A stretch of 64,000 bases of DNA from M3007 sp965249785 (GCA_965249785.1 CBDFMU010000031.1:1-64000), one strand, 5' to 3'. Counted from the stretch's first letter, positions 41,221-50,309 are shown. Notes: generated by a model from the letters alone, not told the origin. A program made the numbers and translations.

Positions 41221-44019
41221 TTAATGCTGCACCACCACCTTTCCATACCGCATTTTTCCCCCTGCCTTTAGACATAAAGTATAAATGCCGGACGGCAAAC
41301 GCGTACAATCAAAAGTTTGATTTAAAGTACCACTTCGGAAATCAGTCATCTGGCGTTGTACTAGTTGGCCCAAAGAATTGTAAAGGAGAAATTCCAGATT
41401 TTCCTGGGCGGTACCGCTTACCTCGACCTTGAACTGGCCAGCACTGGGGTTGGGGAAGAGTCGCAACTTAGTAAACCCATCGAGCTCAGGTGTGCGGGCA
41501 GTGGCCGTAACCAATACGGTTTCTACAGTGGCACAACCAGTTCCTCGGGTAATAGTGACGCTATACTCGCCAACTTGTGTTACTTCAATAGTCGCGGTAG
41601 TTGCTCCAGTAGACCATACATACGCTATTGCACCCGCTACCGTTGCGTCGAGTAGTAGGGATTGGCCAGGAGTTAGTCGCACATTAGATGGGAGATTGGA
41701 CGGTGCTTCCAAGGCACCGGAATTGAGCAAAGTATGCAGTTGTTCTAGATCGTTTTTTACGGTGCCAAAAATATCGGGGCAGGGCAGCGGGATATTTGGG
41801 TGATAAGTAAAGGCTGCTGAAAGCAGGAAAGTATCATTGGGCGCTAAATCGAAGGGACCATGAGACCCTATAAAGCGACGGTCAGAAGGAGGTAAATTAC
41901 TAGTACACATAGAGTTTCCCAATGGATCGGCTGGATTGTCTGGGAATAGAAGGTCTATTGGTTGGCCATTATAAGTTGGAACGGTGCCGTCCCGCCATTT
42001 AGCGCGTATATAATTATAATACTCTGTGTCTTGCGCCGGATCGTCGGTTCCGAGCGGCGGTGCCGGATTAACACTTCCATTATTGTAGTAAATAAATTTA
42101 TCCAGACTTGTATTTACAAAACTAAGTGAACCAACAGGGACATTATTACCAAAAATAGAGGTATTGCCACAACTTATACCGCCCTGACCGTCCAATGTAT
42201 CTTGAGTATATACATACATAGTATTAGTAGCAGGTAAGGAGCCTATATAATCATCATAGAAACATCCCAAATCTTGATCAACCCAGATACCCGCGAACAT
42301 TTGACTATAGCTATTCCCGGAACGATTAATTACTTCAAAATCTACCATCAACGAACGACTCAACTGTATATCCTGTTGGCAATCATATACATACATTGAA
42401 ATGCCAATATCTATTGCTAAGGGATCGCCATTTGATCGGCCATGAAAAGTACTATCCGTAAGTATCCACCACGCCATTTGATCGCCCTTAATACGTGGAT
42501 AATCGCCATCAGCAGGATTATATATACCGTCGCCATTGGCATCTATAAATGGAGCAGGTAGCAGTGACTTATCAGTAGTAGTTTGGGTAAAATCCAGATT
42601 ATAATTAAACTGGGTATTTCCTTTGGCTGGCCAGGTACTAATATCGTAAGGTATCGGTCGATCAAGTTGTCCATTTTCTGCCCAATCTTGCCTTAAGTCT
42701 TCAATCTGCTCCTTACTTACCCACCATACCCGGTCGAAATCTGCAGCCGAGCCTTTGCTAATACCAGTACGATAGTCACTACGCTCTTCATTGGCATAGG
42801 TTTCGGCGGCCAAATGCAATGTACTATCCTGATCAAGCGCGCCAAACCAGGGCGCTGCAGTATAAAAGACACTTGTCAAAGTATCTTTAGGTGCATCAAA
42901 GAAAATGTTGTCAAAAAATAGATTGGGGCTGGGTGCTGCTATTACACTTAATAGTCCGTTTTGCACTGTTCGTTTTTTTGGATGTACCGAATTATCCATA
43001 GAACTACTATTCCCCATAATATTTGTGCGCAGCGCAAAAGTAGAAAAGGTTGGTCCTGCCCGCCCAACCACTATATATCCATCTTCTACTTTCAATAAAG
43101 CCCGTCCTGCGCCTGGCTGATAAGTATTTCGCCAGAGGATAGTACCATCTGGTGCTAAGTGACAAAGCACTACTTGTAAAGAATCTGATTGTCCAGTCAC
43201 CGTGAGACTTTCGTTGCCTTCTATTAATAGCCCATTATAGACTAAATCGTTATATTCCCGTGTCCATTCAATAGATCCATTAGAAGTAAATTTAACTATT
43301 ACTGCGGTACTATCTACCGTGCGGCCTGTGGCCAAAAAACCTTGATTGTCAGTCATTTGAATATCACGTAGTATATAAGCCGTAGTATCCGCCCACAGGG
43401 TGTTGCCCTCATTATCCAATGCGAAGACCACCCCGTTTTGGCCAACGCCGACAGTGCCTTGCGATGTTTTTATTCCAGCATTTGGATTGCCTAAAGTGTT
43501 GGGTTTCTCCCAATTGACAATAACTCCCTGGCCGGGTCGATGAGTAATCTGGCGAATATACTTTCGCCCTAGAATTATATAAGTACTATCATTCAAATCC
43601 ACAAAAACGGGCGAAAAAGCAGTGCTTCCATACATTTCATCCAGTACAGTTTCATGCACAAAGCCTTGTCCCGGACGATACTCGCTAATGGCTAATACAT
43701 TCGGGGAGGGAAATTTAATAGTGGCCACCAGAAAATATTTTTCCCCGGTTTGAGGATCTATTTTTTTGCGGAGAAAACTGCCAAAGCCATTAGTGGCAGG
43801 ATCTAGATTATTGAGTACTGCTCTTGTTACCTCGCCTAATTGATTCAAAGCAAAGATGTTTTTGGAGCCTCCTACCAAATATTCATCTTCGTCGGTTTGA
43901 ATAGATATGTCTAATCCGCCATACGTGGTGGTCATTGGTAATTGTTTGTTCCAGACGGGAACTTGCGCGTAAGTTTGGCAGATTAATACAGATAGAACGA
44001 GCGTATAGAAATGTTTCAT
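41221..44019 (-). CDS. Large exported protein with type IX secretion sorting domain
   Basis: 932 residues from the ATG at 44019, which opens a signal peptide (MKHFYTLVLSVLICQTYAQ). About 20-400 is a beta-propeller-like region with repeated blades (GGLDISIQTDEDEYLVGGSK, FLATGRTVDSTAVIVKF, GYIVVGRAGPTFSTFAL). The middle (about 480-780) is of unknown type and includes DANGDGIYNPADGDYPRIKG, a Ca-binding-like loop. The end is the Por/T9SS sorting domain: LFPNPSAGQFKVEVSG ... LYNSLGQLV ... LPSGIYTLCLKAGGK. The protein should be secreted through the outer membrane and kept on the surface or released. Confidence 0.88.
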   Translation of the reverse strand: MKHFYTLVLSVLICQTYAQVPVWNKQLPMTTTYGGLDISIQTDEDEYLVGGSKNIFALNQLGEVTRAVLNNLDPATNGFGSFLRKKIDPQTGEKYFLVATIKFPSPNVLAISEYRPGQGFVHETVLDEMYGSTAFSPVFVDLNDSTYIILGRKYIRQITHRPGQGVIVNWEKPNTLGNPNAGIKTSQGTVGVGQNGVVFALDNEGNTLWADTTAYILRDIQMTDNQGFLATGRTVDSTAVIVKFTSNGSIEWTREYNDLVYNGLLIEGNESLTVTGQSDSLQVVLCHLAPDGTILWRNTYQPGAGRALLKVEDGYIVVGRAGPTFSTFALRTNIMGNSSSMDNSVHPKKRTVQNGLLSVIAAPSPNLFFDNIFFDAPKDTLTSVFYTAAPWFGALDQDSTLHLAAETYANEERSDYRTGISKGSAADFDRVWWVSKEQIEDLRQDWAENGQLDRPIPYDISTWPAKGNTQFNYNLDFTQTTTDKSLLPAPFIDANGDGIYNPADGDYPRIKGDQMAWWILTDSTFHGRSNGDPLAIDIGISMYVYDCQQDIQLSRSLMVDFEVINRSGNSYSQMFAGIWVDQDLGCFYDDYIGSLPATNTMYVYTQDTLDGQGGISCGNTSIFGNNVPVGSLSFVNTSLDKFIYYNNGSVNPAPPLGTDDPAQDTEYYNYIRAKWRDGTVPTYNGQPIDLLFPDNPADPLGNSMCTSNLPPSDRRFIGSHGPFDLAPNDTFLLSAAFTYHPNIPLPCPDIFGTVKNDLEQLHTLLNSGALEAPSNLPSNVRLTPGQSLLLDATVAGAIAYVWSTGATTATIEVTQVGEYSVTITRGTGCATVETVLVTATARTPELDGFTKLRLFPNPSAGQFKVEVSGTAQENLEFLLYNSLGQLVQRQMTDFRSGTLNQTFDCTRLPSGIYTLCLKAGGKMRYGKVVVQH

Positions 44020-44132
44020 GGTGTTTATTTTTAGGGGTAAAACTAAGTTTGGCAAGGGGTTGGCACAAACCGGTTTTTTGCATAAGTCAGGTTTCTAAAA
44101 GTAGAAATATAACCAATTCACATAATTTCCCC

Positions 44133-44744
44133 CTACATCCGCTCCGCCACATCCAACACCAGGTGAATCAATTCATTAGGATCATCCGTAATACCAAATG
44201 CACCCGGCGGTATGCCCTTCGATTTATCCAATTCCGAAACATAAAAAATCATCGGCACACTCGGTTGTTGGGCAGCCTGCATTTCGTGCATAAAGTCCAG
44301 TCCGGCGGTAGTCTTGTCGCCTCGGCGAATGTCAGAAATGACGAGTTGAAATTTTTCGCGACCCAGGCGTTCCATCGCGTTGACGGAGTTTTTGGCAAAT
44401 TCGACCATCATACCGAGGTTTTGCAGCACGCCGAATTCATACATCACCGTGTCGGGATTGTCGTCTACCCACAAGACGCGCAAAGGTTTTTTCTGGTAAT
44501 GTGACAAGCGCTGCATCAAACTGGAACTAACCTGCACATCCGTTTTATTGGCCGACCGCGCCGCCCCTTCGATGCCCTCGCGCACAAACGAGGCTTCAAT
44601 ACCAAACGCTTTGAACACGCTGATTTTGGGCAATATACCTTCTACAAAAGTTTTGCGGTAACGCAGGAAAACGATCAGAATGACGACGTACAGCAGTAGC
44701 GTCGGAATGATCTTGATAATTTCCTTGATGATTTCTGTATCCAA
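44133..44744 (-). CDS. Membrane-tethered receiver-domain protein
   Basis: 203 residues. One N-terminal transmembrane helix (about 9-27, IKIIPTLLLYVVILIVFLRY), a 60-residue cytoplasmic linker, then a receiver domain from about 88: LRVLWVDDNPDTV (acidic pair), LVISDIRRGDK (phospho-acceptor Asp), IFYVSELDK (Ser and a shifted Lys). No output domain. A stand-alone receiver anchored in the membrane is uncommon; it may be a phosphate sink or localised signalling switch. No kinase is adjacent. Confidence 0.75.
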   Translation of the reverse strand: MDTEIIKEIIKIIPTLLLYVVILIVFLRYRKTFVEGILPKISVFKAFGIEASFVREGIEGAARSANKTDVQVSSSLMQRLSHYQKKPLRVLWVDDNPDTVMYEFGVLQNLGMMVEFAKNSVNAMERLGREKFQLVISDIRRGDKTTAGLDFMHEMQAAQQPSVPMIFYVSELDKSKGIPPGAFGITDDPNELIHLVLDVAERM

Positions 44745-44754
44745 AATAAAGGAG

Positions 44755-44800
44755 TTATGATGAAGGAGTTATGAGTTATAAGTGATGAGTTATGAGTGCC
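44755..44800. repeat. GTTATGA microrepeat, left arm
   Basis: GTTATGATGAAGGAGTTATG plus AGTTATAAGTGATGAG words. Complementary words lie at 45008-45044. Confidence 0.8.
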
Positions 44801-44918
44801 CGCAATATTAATGCATTCCTGTCTTGATATTTTAGGCCAAACTTACGTATGTACAGCAAAACCTCAGTTTCGCTGTCACTTCCCGAAAATGGAGTTTCGG
44901 AATATAACCAAGTACTAT

Positions 44919-44957
44919 AAAAAAGGGTAGGACAGCACGTCCCACCCTTTTTAAAAA
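44919..44957. terminator. Terminator downstream of htpG
   Basis: AAAAAAGGGTAGGAC and GTCCCACCCTTTTTT pair with one mismatch around AGCAC; A/T tails on both sides allow use from either direction. It lies 76 bases beyond the htpG stop. Confidence 0.85.
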
Positions 44958-45007
44958 ACAAATTACAAATTATCCAACAGGCTGCAAATCAATGCCATGA
45001 GCCTGCG

Positions 45008-45044
45008 GAACTCATAACTCATCCCTTATAACTCATAACTTATT
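45008..45044. repeat. ACTCATAAC microrepeat, right arm
   Basis: GAACTCATAACTCATCCCTT and TATAACTCATAACTTATT, complementary to 44755-44800, with the htpG terminator in the loop. Confidence 0.8.
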
Positions 45045-46904
45045 AAGAGTTTGCGTCACAAAACTAGTCAAAGCCTCGCCGCGCAACATTCCCTGTTGCA
45101 GCAGCGCAAGATTGACCAGATATTGCGACAGCACTTCCCGTTCGCCTGCTTCATTGGTTTTCAGCAATTTCTGCGTCACCAACGGGTGATTCGTGTTCAC
45201 CACCACATTATAAGAATCGGGCATATCGCCGAGGCCCATGCCATGCAAACTCTGCATTTCCTTCATGCGGCGCATAAATTCCGGCTTGGTAATAATGACC
45301 GGCTGATCGTCGGGCGAAAGCGGCGAAAGCGTAATGCTGGCCCCCGCTTGACCTTTAATAGCCGCCTCGAAAATGGTCTTCACCTCGCCTTGCTCTTTTT
45401 CAGACAGCACGGATTCGCGCTTGTCGTCGGTTTGCACCAGATTATCCACCGTATCGGAATCCACGCGAACGAACACAATGTTCAGTTCGGAGCGGTATTC
45501 TAGGTGTTGCATCCAGTGATTATCCAGCACGGTATCTAGGCGCAACACTTCGTAACCGCGATTTTCGGCCGCCTTGATCGGGGCGTTGTGCGCTTCTACG
45601 TCATTGGTGTAGATGAAGACTACTTTACCGTGCTTGTCGGTCTGGAGGGCTTGTACTTTTTCCTTGAAATACTTGACCAGATAAAACTCGCCTTTCGTGT
45701 TTTCGACCAAAGCGAAATTCATCGCGCGGTCTTCAAATTTCTTGTCAGAAATAACGCCGTATTTGACAAAAACACCCAGATCGCGCCATTTTTGCTCGTA
45801 GGATGGACGGTCATTTTTGAATAAATCACCCAGTTTGTCAGCAACTTTTTTAGTGATATACTCGCTGATTTTCTTCACGTTTGCATCGCTCTGCAAATAC
45901 GAGCGCGACACATTCAGCGGAATATCCGGCGAATCAATCACGCCGTGCAACAGCAGCAACCACTCCGGCACAATCTCGCGCACATCGTCAGTGACGTAGA
46001 CTTGATTGGAATACAAATGGATTTTGTTGCGCGTAGTCTCGACGGCGTTACCAAGTTTGGGGAAATACAGAACGCCAGTCAGGTTGAACGGATAGTCAAT
46101 ATTCAGGTGAATCCAGAACATCGGCTCGGCCGCCATCGGATACATTTCGCGGTAAAAAGCGCGATAATCTTCGTCTTTCAGTTCCGAAGGCTGCTTTTTC
46201 CAGAGCGGGTGGGTGTCGTTGATGATGTTCGGCACCTCGTGGCTTTCCTCTTTCTTTTCCTCGCCTTCGGCTACTTCTACTTCGGTATATTCGGTTTTAG
46301 TGCCAAACTGAATTGGCACAGGCAGGAATTTGCAGTATTTTTCCAGCAATCCTTCGAGGCGGTGTTTTTCCAGAAAGTCCTTATTGTCGGCATTGATGTG
46401 CAAAATCACGTCGGTGCCACGTTCGGCTTTTTCGACGGTTTCAATAGAAAATTCCGGGCTGCCTTCGCAAATCCAGCGCGTACCTTCTGCGCCGTCTTTC
46501 CAACTTTTGGTCACCACTTCTACTTTGTCGGCCACCATAAATGCCGAATAAAAACCCAGCCCAAAGTGACCGATCACGTTGCTGTCCTCATATTTTTCCA
46601 GAAACTCCGCCGCGCTACTGAACGCGATCTGGTTGAGGTATTTCTGCACTTCCTCTTCGGTCATGCCAATCCCCCGGTCGCGGATGATGATTCTGTTGTC
46701 GGCTGCTTCGAGGATCACTTCGATGGTCGTATCGCCGATCTCGCCCTTCACTTCGCCACGCTGCGCCAGCGTCCGCAATTTAGTGGTCGCATCCACGGCA
46801 TTGGACACCAGTTCACGCAGGAAAATCTCGTGATCGGAATACAGGAATTTCTTGATAATGGGAAAAATGTTCTCCGTTTGGACGGAAATCGTTCCTTTTT
46901 GCAT
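45033..46904 (-). CDS. htpG: Molecular chaperone HtpG (Hsp90)
   Basis: 623 residues. GHKL ATPase motifs are in place: ELVSNAVDATTKL, DRGIGMTEEEVQKYL, GHFGLGFYSAFMVAD. The middle-domain Arg motif NVSRSYLQSD and the C-terminal region (NTNHPLVTQKLL) follow. Homodimeric chaperone that helps late folding of clients. The NAVDA in place of NASDA is common in Bacteroidota. The gene stands alone with its own terminator. Confidence 0.98.
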   Translation of the reverse strand: MQKGTISVQTENIFPIIKKFLYSDHEIFLRELVSNAVDATTKLRTLAQRGEVKGEIGDTTIEVILEAADNRIIIRDRGIGMTEEEVQKYLNQIAFSSAAEFLEKYEDSNVIGHFGLGFYSAFMVADKVEVVTKSWKDGAEGTRWICEGSPEFSIETVEKAERGTDVILHINADNKDFLEKHRLEGLLEKYCKFLPVPIQFGTKTEYTEVEVAEGEEKKEESHEVPNIINDTHPLWKKQPSELKDEDYRAFYREMYPMAAEPMFWIHLNIDYPFNLTGVLYFPKLGNAVETTRNKIHLYSNQVYVTDDVREIVPEWLLLLHGVIDSPDIPLNVSRSYLQSDANVKKISEYITKKVADKLGDLFKNDRPSYEQKWRDLGVFVKYGVISDKKFEDRAMNFALVENTKGEFYLVKYFKEKVQALQTDKHGKVVFIYTNDVEAHNAPIKAAENRGYEVLRLDTVLDNHWMQHLEYRSELNIVFVRVDSDTVDNLVQTDDKRESVLSEKEQGEVKTIFEAAIKGQAGASITLSPLSPDDQPVIITKPEFMRRMKEMQSLHGMGLGDMPDSYNVVVNTNHPLVTQKLLKTNEAGEREVLSQYLVNLALLQQGMLRGEALTSFVTQTLNKL

Positions 46905-47205
46905 AAATACTTGCTATTGACTTGGTGAGCGGTTGTTTTGAAAAGGTAGATGCCCTCCTTCGCCTGAAAAGGCTTCGGCGGGGAAACAGGTTGATGACGC
47001 TCTTTTTGTCATTCTGTCGGAATCCGTTCACTCTAAGAGGGACAGAATTGGCACTAATGAGCAAAAAAGAGGGTAAACAGCCTCTACCTATCTATTTTTC
47101 AAAGCCTATGCCACCCTTCCCTGACTGACAAATTGTCTTTCGATAAAAATGGTGAATCTCGAAATTTGGCACAGTAGTTGTCTTTTAAAGTATATCCGAT
47201 GATGA
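46905..47205. other. Gap of about 300 bases upstream of the candidate RNA
   Basis: No gene I can support. Short open frames (for example 46922-47128) lack protein-like character. A weak GG-N10-GT string at 47167-47180 resembles a sigma-54 site with the -12 Cys base changed. Confidence 0.4.
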
Positions 47206-47222
47206 TCGGCACCTGAGTTGCT
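47206..47222 (+). promoter_or_regulatory. Candidate sigma-54 (-24/-12) promoter
   Basis: TCGGCACCTGAGTTGCT keeps GG at -24 and GC at -12 with exactly ten bases between (GGCAC-N5-TTGC), one base off the TGGCAC consensus. A start about 12 bases downstream (near 47233) would precede the hairpins of the candidate RNA. Confidence 0.5.
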
Positions 47223-47232
47223 TATAATCTCA

Positions 47233-47395
47233 TGAATGATATTTTAAGGTCGAATGCGGCCTTAAAACCCGTGGTCGAGAGACCAGTCCATCTGGGGGGT
47301 AGGGCTGGTCCTCTCTCCACATTTCCCACCCACTTTAATCCCTATTTGTATCTCTATCAAAAAAGCATCAAGCGATTCGCTTGATGCTTTTTTTG
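47233..47395 (+). ncRNA. Candidate structured small RNA
   Basis: Three successive hairpins with no protein frame: 47242-47267 (11-bp perfect stem TTTTAAGGTCG with loop AATG), 47271-47320 (stem GTGG...GAGACCAG against CTGGTCCTCTCTCCAC, with a G-rich loop) and a terminator at 47357-47395. A sigma-54-like promoter sits just upstream. The RNA would be about 160 nt. I do not recognise the family; 6S-like regulators are one possibility but the central bubble is not convincing. The strand is inferred from promoter and terminator order. Confidence 0.5.
47357..47395. terminator. Strong terminator after the candidate RNA
   Basis: AAGCATCAAGCG and CGCTTGATGCTT form a 12-bp perfect stem with a 3-base loop and A6/T7 tails. 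It can also serve the minus-strand lipoprotein gene at 47469. Confidence 0.9.
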
Positions 47396-47400
47396 TTTGT

Positions 47401-47475
47401 GCCGGCTTGTACTGGCGGGTTTAGCCGCCGAAGTAGTACTACCTCGGCGGCTGAACCCGCCGATACGGCTATTGC
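47401..47475. repeat. REP-like palindrome with GGCGGGTTTAGCCGCC core
   Basis: GGCGGGTTTAGCCGCCGAAG TAGT and ACTACCTCGGCGGCTGAACC CGCC are inverted copies meeting at AGTACT. Half copies of the same core occur at 48207-48236 and 62664-62695. Confidence 0.8.
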
Positions 47476-48044
47476 AGCTTCAAATAAAACTTCCCTTCCG
47501 TTAAAAAAACCGAGTCCGGCACACCAGGTACCGGAAGCTCCCCATTTTTCCCCATAAAGACCTGGAAACGGCCTTCTACTTCATTGGCAATGGTATCGAA
47601 ATGTAATATTTCGATAAAATTGTCGGTGCGAGTGGTGTCAGGAAAGAAGGTGCCGATACCTTCGTCGTAATTGGACATCGTGTATAAGGCATCTGCTATA
47701 CCATTATTAAAATCACCAAGTGATGTGGTCATGGTTATATAATGTTTTCCAATAGCAAGCGGAATATCCGATATGTAGGCCGTCTCGGTAATAGAACTAT
47801 ACTTTTTTTGAATTTTAACCGCAGCCCTTAGCTTTGTATTATATTCGTATAAAGCTTTGTAGTATCCATCCCAAATTGCACCATTCCTTAGCACCGAACC
47901 CTGCCCAAAACCAATCACGTGCTGCACCGTATCTATTGGCGCAATTGTATCAATGGGTTCCGGCGTTTTGATAATAATCTTTTCTTTCTTGCAATCGGGT
48001 AGTACAGCCACGACGAAGAGCGCAGCGAAAAGTAGGTATTTCAT
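47469..48044 (-). CDS. Putative lipoprotein of unknown function
   Basis: 191 residues with a lipoprotein-like leader (MKYLLFAALFVVAVLPDCKK, lipid-modified Cys at about 18 although Asp before it is atypical). After a Thr/Pro/Ile-rich linker (IIIKTPEPIDTIAPIDTV) comes a beta-rich domain (GNGQ-like IGFGQGSVLRNGAIWDG, FIEILHFDTIANEVEGRFQV) resembling the small immunoglobulin-like lipoproteins common in this phylum. Family not recognised. Confidence 0.7.
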   Translation of the reverse strand: MKYLLFAALFVVAVLPDCKKEKIIIKTPEPIDTIAPIDTVQHVIGFGQGSVLRNGAIWDGYYKALYEYNTKLRAAVKIQKKYSSITETAYISDIPLAIGKHYITMTTSLGDFNNGIADALYTMSNYDEGIGTFFPDTTRTDNFIEILHFDTIANEVEGRFQVFMGKNGELPVPGVPDSVFLTEGKFYLKLQ

Positions 48045-48049
48045 GGTTC

Positions 48050-48160
48050 TTAACTTTTATAGAGGATGAATTTAAGGTTGCGAGGAGCACCATTTGCACT
48101 ATTCAGACGGAGCATATAGAGCCCATCTGGTAAATGTATGTATGGAACAAAATAAACCAT
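48050..48160 (-). pseudogene. Remnant of a type IX secretion sorting domain
   Basis: A 36-codon frame reads FVPYIHLPDGLYMLRLNSAN followed by GAPRNLKFILYKS and a stop. L-P-x-G-x-Y-x-L-R-L followed by K-F-I-L is the last part of a Por sorting domain. No upstream coding sequence is attached, so it is a leftover of a deleted cargo gene. Confidence 0.65.
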
Positions 48161-48206
48161 TTTTTTGCGAACCTATCAAATTATATTAGCAGCTATTAAT
48201 CATACA

Positions 48207-48236
48207 TTATCGGCGGCTAAACTCGCCGGTAAGGCT
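48207..48236. repeat. REP-like half palindrome
   Basis: CGGCGGCTAAACTCGCCGGT, the same core as 47401-47475, at the 3' end of the alkaline phosphatase gene. Confidence 0.6.
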
Positions 48237-49338
48237 ATTTAAAACCAAATAACTCTTTCATTTTCAGGTAAATATCGGTGTTATCAAACACACCGTTGAA
48301 CTGCTCGCTGCCCGGCCCAAACGCAAACACCGGCACCATAGTAGCCGTATGATAGTTGGTCGTAAATCCGATTTTTAGACTATCCATTTCCGAACCTTCT
48401 TTAATAGCCATGCCGCCCGTCTCATGGTCGGCAGTGACGATGACCAGCGTTTCGCCGTCAGCTTCCGCAAATTTCAGGATTTCGCCGATGGCTGCATCGA
48501 AATCGAGCATTTCTTTAATAGCATCGTCCGCATTATTGGCGTGGCAAGCCCAATCAATCTGCGAACCTTCCAGCATCATAAAAAAGCCTTTGTCGCTCCG
48601 TTTTTTCAAAAAATCTGGGGCCAAATGGGCAGCCAGCGGCAAATAATCACGCCCTTTGGCCACGCTTTCCGGCTCTTCCCGCGCCGAAAACCAGGCAAAC
48701 GGATGCGCAGGATCAAGCGTCAAATCACGCAATTTCTTTTCCGAAAAGTTGGACAGTGCGTAGCCTTCGGCGGCCAGTTCGAGATATAAGTTACGCTGAT
48801 CGGCGGTGCGTTCGTTGAAATATTTCATACCGCCGCCAATGAATAGATCGAGCGGTGTTTGCACGAAAAAAGTAGCGATTTGCTCCATATCCGCCCGACC
48901 AGGAACGTGCGCAATGAACGCAGCTGGCGTCGCGTGAGTGATGCTGCAACTGGCCACCAGGCCCACCGCCAACCCATTTTGTTTGGCTTGTTCGAGAATA
49001 GTCGGACAAGGCTTTTTGTCTTTTGTTATGCCAATGGCTCCGTTGTAAGTCTTGCAGCCACAAGAAAACGCTGTGGCACCCGCCGCCGAATCGGTGATAA
49101 GATGGCGAGCCGAATGGGTCTTGATCAAGCCAGTTGCCGGAAAACGTTCGAGGTTCAGGTGATTATGATTGGAATATAATCCGGCAGTCACTTGAGTAAG
49201 ACCCATGCCATCGCCGATCAATAGAATGATGTTTTTCGGCGGTTTGACAGGCAGTAAGGCGAACGGTGCCGATGGACGGGATTGTGGCGATTGGAGAGCC
49301 AAAACACTGAGTCCAGCCACTAAAAACAGGATTTTCAT
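48235..49338 (-). CDS. Alkaline phosphatase (PhoA superfamily)
   Basis: 367 residues with an N-terminal hydrophobic leader (MKILFLVAGLSVLALQS). Active-site features: metal-binding Asp in NIILLIGDGMGLTQ, the Ser nucleophile in LITDSAAGATAFSCG, SCSITHATPAAFIAHV, EGSQIDWACHANN, the metal ligands in VIVTADHETGGMAI and the late His in TTNYHTATMVPVFAFG. Periplasmic zinc/magnesium enzyme releasing phosphate from organic esters. No Pho-box-like regulator could be judged. Confidence 0.93.
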   Translation of the reverse strand: MKILFLVAGLSVLALQSPQSRPSAPFALLPVKPPKNIILLIGDGMGLTQVTAGLYSNHNHLNLERFPATGLIKTHSARHLITDSAAGATAFSCGCKTYNGAIGITKDKKPCPTILEQAKQNGLAVGLVASCSITHATPAAFIAHVPGRADMEQIATFFVQTPLDLFIGGGMKYFNERTADQRNLYLELAAEGYALSNFSEKKLRDLTLDPAHPFAWFSAREEPESVAKGRDYLPLAAHLAPDFLKKRSDKGFFMMLEGSQIDWACHANNADDAIKEMLDFDAAIGEILKFAEADGETLVIVTADHETGGMAIKEGSEMDSLKIGFTTNYHTATMVPVFAFGPGSEQFNGVFDNTDIYLKMKELFGFK

Positions 49339-49387
49339 GGGGGTAAAAGTACGCTGACGGCGGCTTTTCTATCGGCGACTTGAAAAT

Positions 49388-49864
49388 TTATCGTGGCGGC
49401 GGTGCCGGGGCTGGCGGAAGTGAGGGCTGCATATTTTGCAATGCTTCGCCAATAACAGCATCGAACTTGGGCTGTTGTTCTGGCCGACACAGCGCACGAA
49501 CGGCCTGAAAATGCCGGAAAGTCACCAATTCTATCTGTTTTTGGCCAGCGGCGATGGAGTCCGCTAAAGGTTGCCATTGAGTAGAATCAGCTTGTGGATT
49601 CGCCAGAAAAGCGTAGAAACGTTGCCGGACATCGCCATTTTGCTGTTTGAAATTGTGCATGGCCTGTTGGTGGGATTCCCGCAAATGCGCAAACTCCTTC
49701 TGCTGGTTAGTATCAAAACCGATGGATTTGATCAGAAAATCGGCTGGTCCGTTTGGTCCAAACCCGTGCGCGCCGGGGCGATGCAGCCACATAAAAGTCA
49801 GGGTGCCGATATTAATCAGCAGCAGCGCGAGGATGACGACTTTTAAAAATCTGGTATTTTCCAT
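49388..49864 (-). CDS. CpxP/Spy-like periplasmic protein (heavy-metal sensor type)
   Basis: 158 residues: one N-terminal membrane anchor (FLKVVILALLLINIGTLTFMWL), then a helical periplasmic part with DTNQQKEFAHLRESHQQAM, FYAFLANPQADSTQWQPLADSI and FRHFQAVRALCRPEQQPKFD, the pattern of Spy/CpxP-like proteins that follow ECF sigma operons in Bacteroidota. The end is Pro-rich (SLPPAPAPPPR). It lies directly after the broken anti-sigma gene and the broken sigma gene, forming one operon. Confidence 0.8.
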   Translation of the reverse strand: MENTRFLKVVILALLLINIGTLTFMWLHRPGAHGFGPNGPADFLIKSIGFDTNQQKEFAHLRESHQQAMHNFKQQNGDVRQRFYAFLANPQADSTQWQPLADSIAAGQKQIELVTFRHFQAVRALCRPEQQPKFDAVIGEALQNMQPSLPPAPAPPPR

Positions 49865-49869
49865 AGTAT

Positions 49870-50198
49870 TTACAGCGAAAGCGTGGGGGTGAAAGCAAAA
49901 TATTCCTGGGCAAAAGCAGTGGCTTGCTGTTGAGTCGGCTGATTACTTCGCCCAAATTGCAGGCAGGTTAAGATATTGATACTCAACAGAAAAACCGCGC
50001 AAGCCGCCATACTCCAGGCAGCACGAGGCGCGTGGCTAACCCGGACAGGAGGTGAAACCTCGCGCAAATGGCTGGGTGACGTATTCAAGCGTTGCATCAC
50101 TTTTTCTGGTCAAGTCGAAAGGAGCCTTCAGCTCGTTGGGTACCTTCCAGACTGGCCAGCGTTTTGGCAACCCATGCTTCTTTTTTATCCGGTTCCAT
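49870..50198 (-). pseudogene. Anti-sigma-like membrane protein, disrupted by two frameshifts
   Basis: The frame opened at 50198 reads EAWVAKTLASLEGTQRAEGS and stops at 50097; a second frame from 50100/50097 reads MQRLNTSPSHLREVSP and has one membrane helix (AWSMAACAVFLLSINILTCL). Small anti-sigma proteins of this type in Bacteroidota normally read RAE-A-P-F-x-x-T-R-x-V-M-Q-R-L without break. Removing one G (after GCTGAA) and one A (from the A5 run before GTGATG) restores RAEAPFDLTRKVMQRL exactly. Either true decay or sequence error. Confidence 0.65.
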
Positions 50199-50309
50199 AG
50201 GTAAAAAAATTAGTGAGAGTGTTCAAGAAAGCGTGACCTAGCTGCATCAGAACATTGATAATCAACTATTTATAAAAGGTGTATTTTACTTAAATGACCA
50301 CTCTCTAAA

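Noticed and set aside
46922..47128. 68-codon plus-strand frame
   Set aside because: No protein-like composition, no start context and no recognisable motif.
47167..47180. GGCACAGTAGTTGT as a first sigma-54 promoter
   Set aside because: The invariant -12 GC is GT; the site at 47206-47222 is better.
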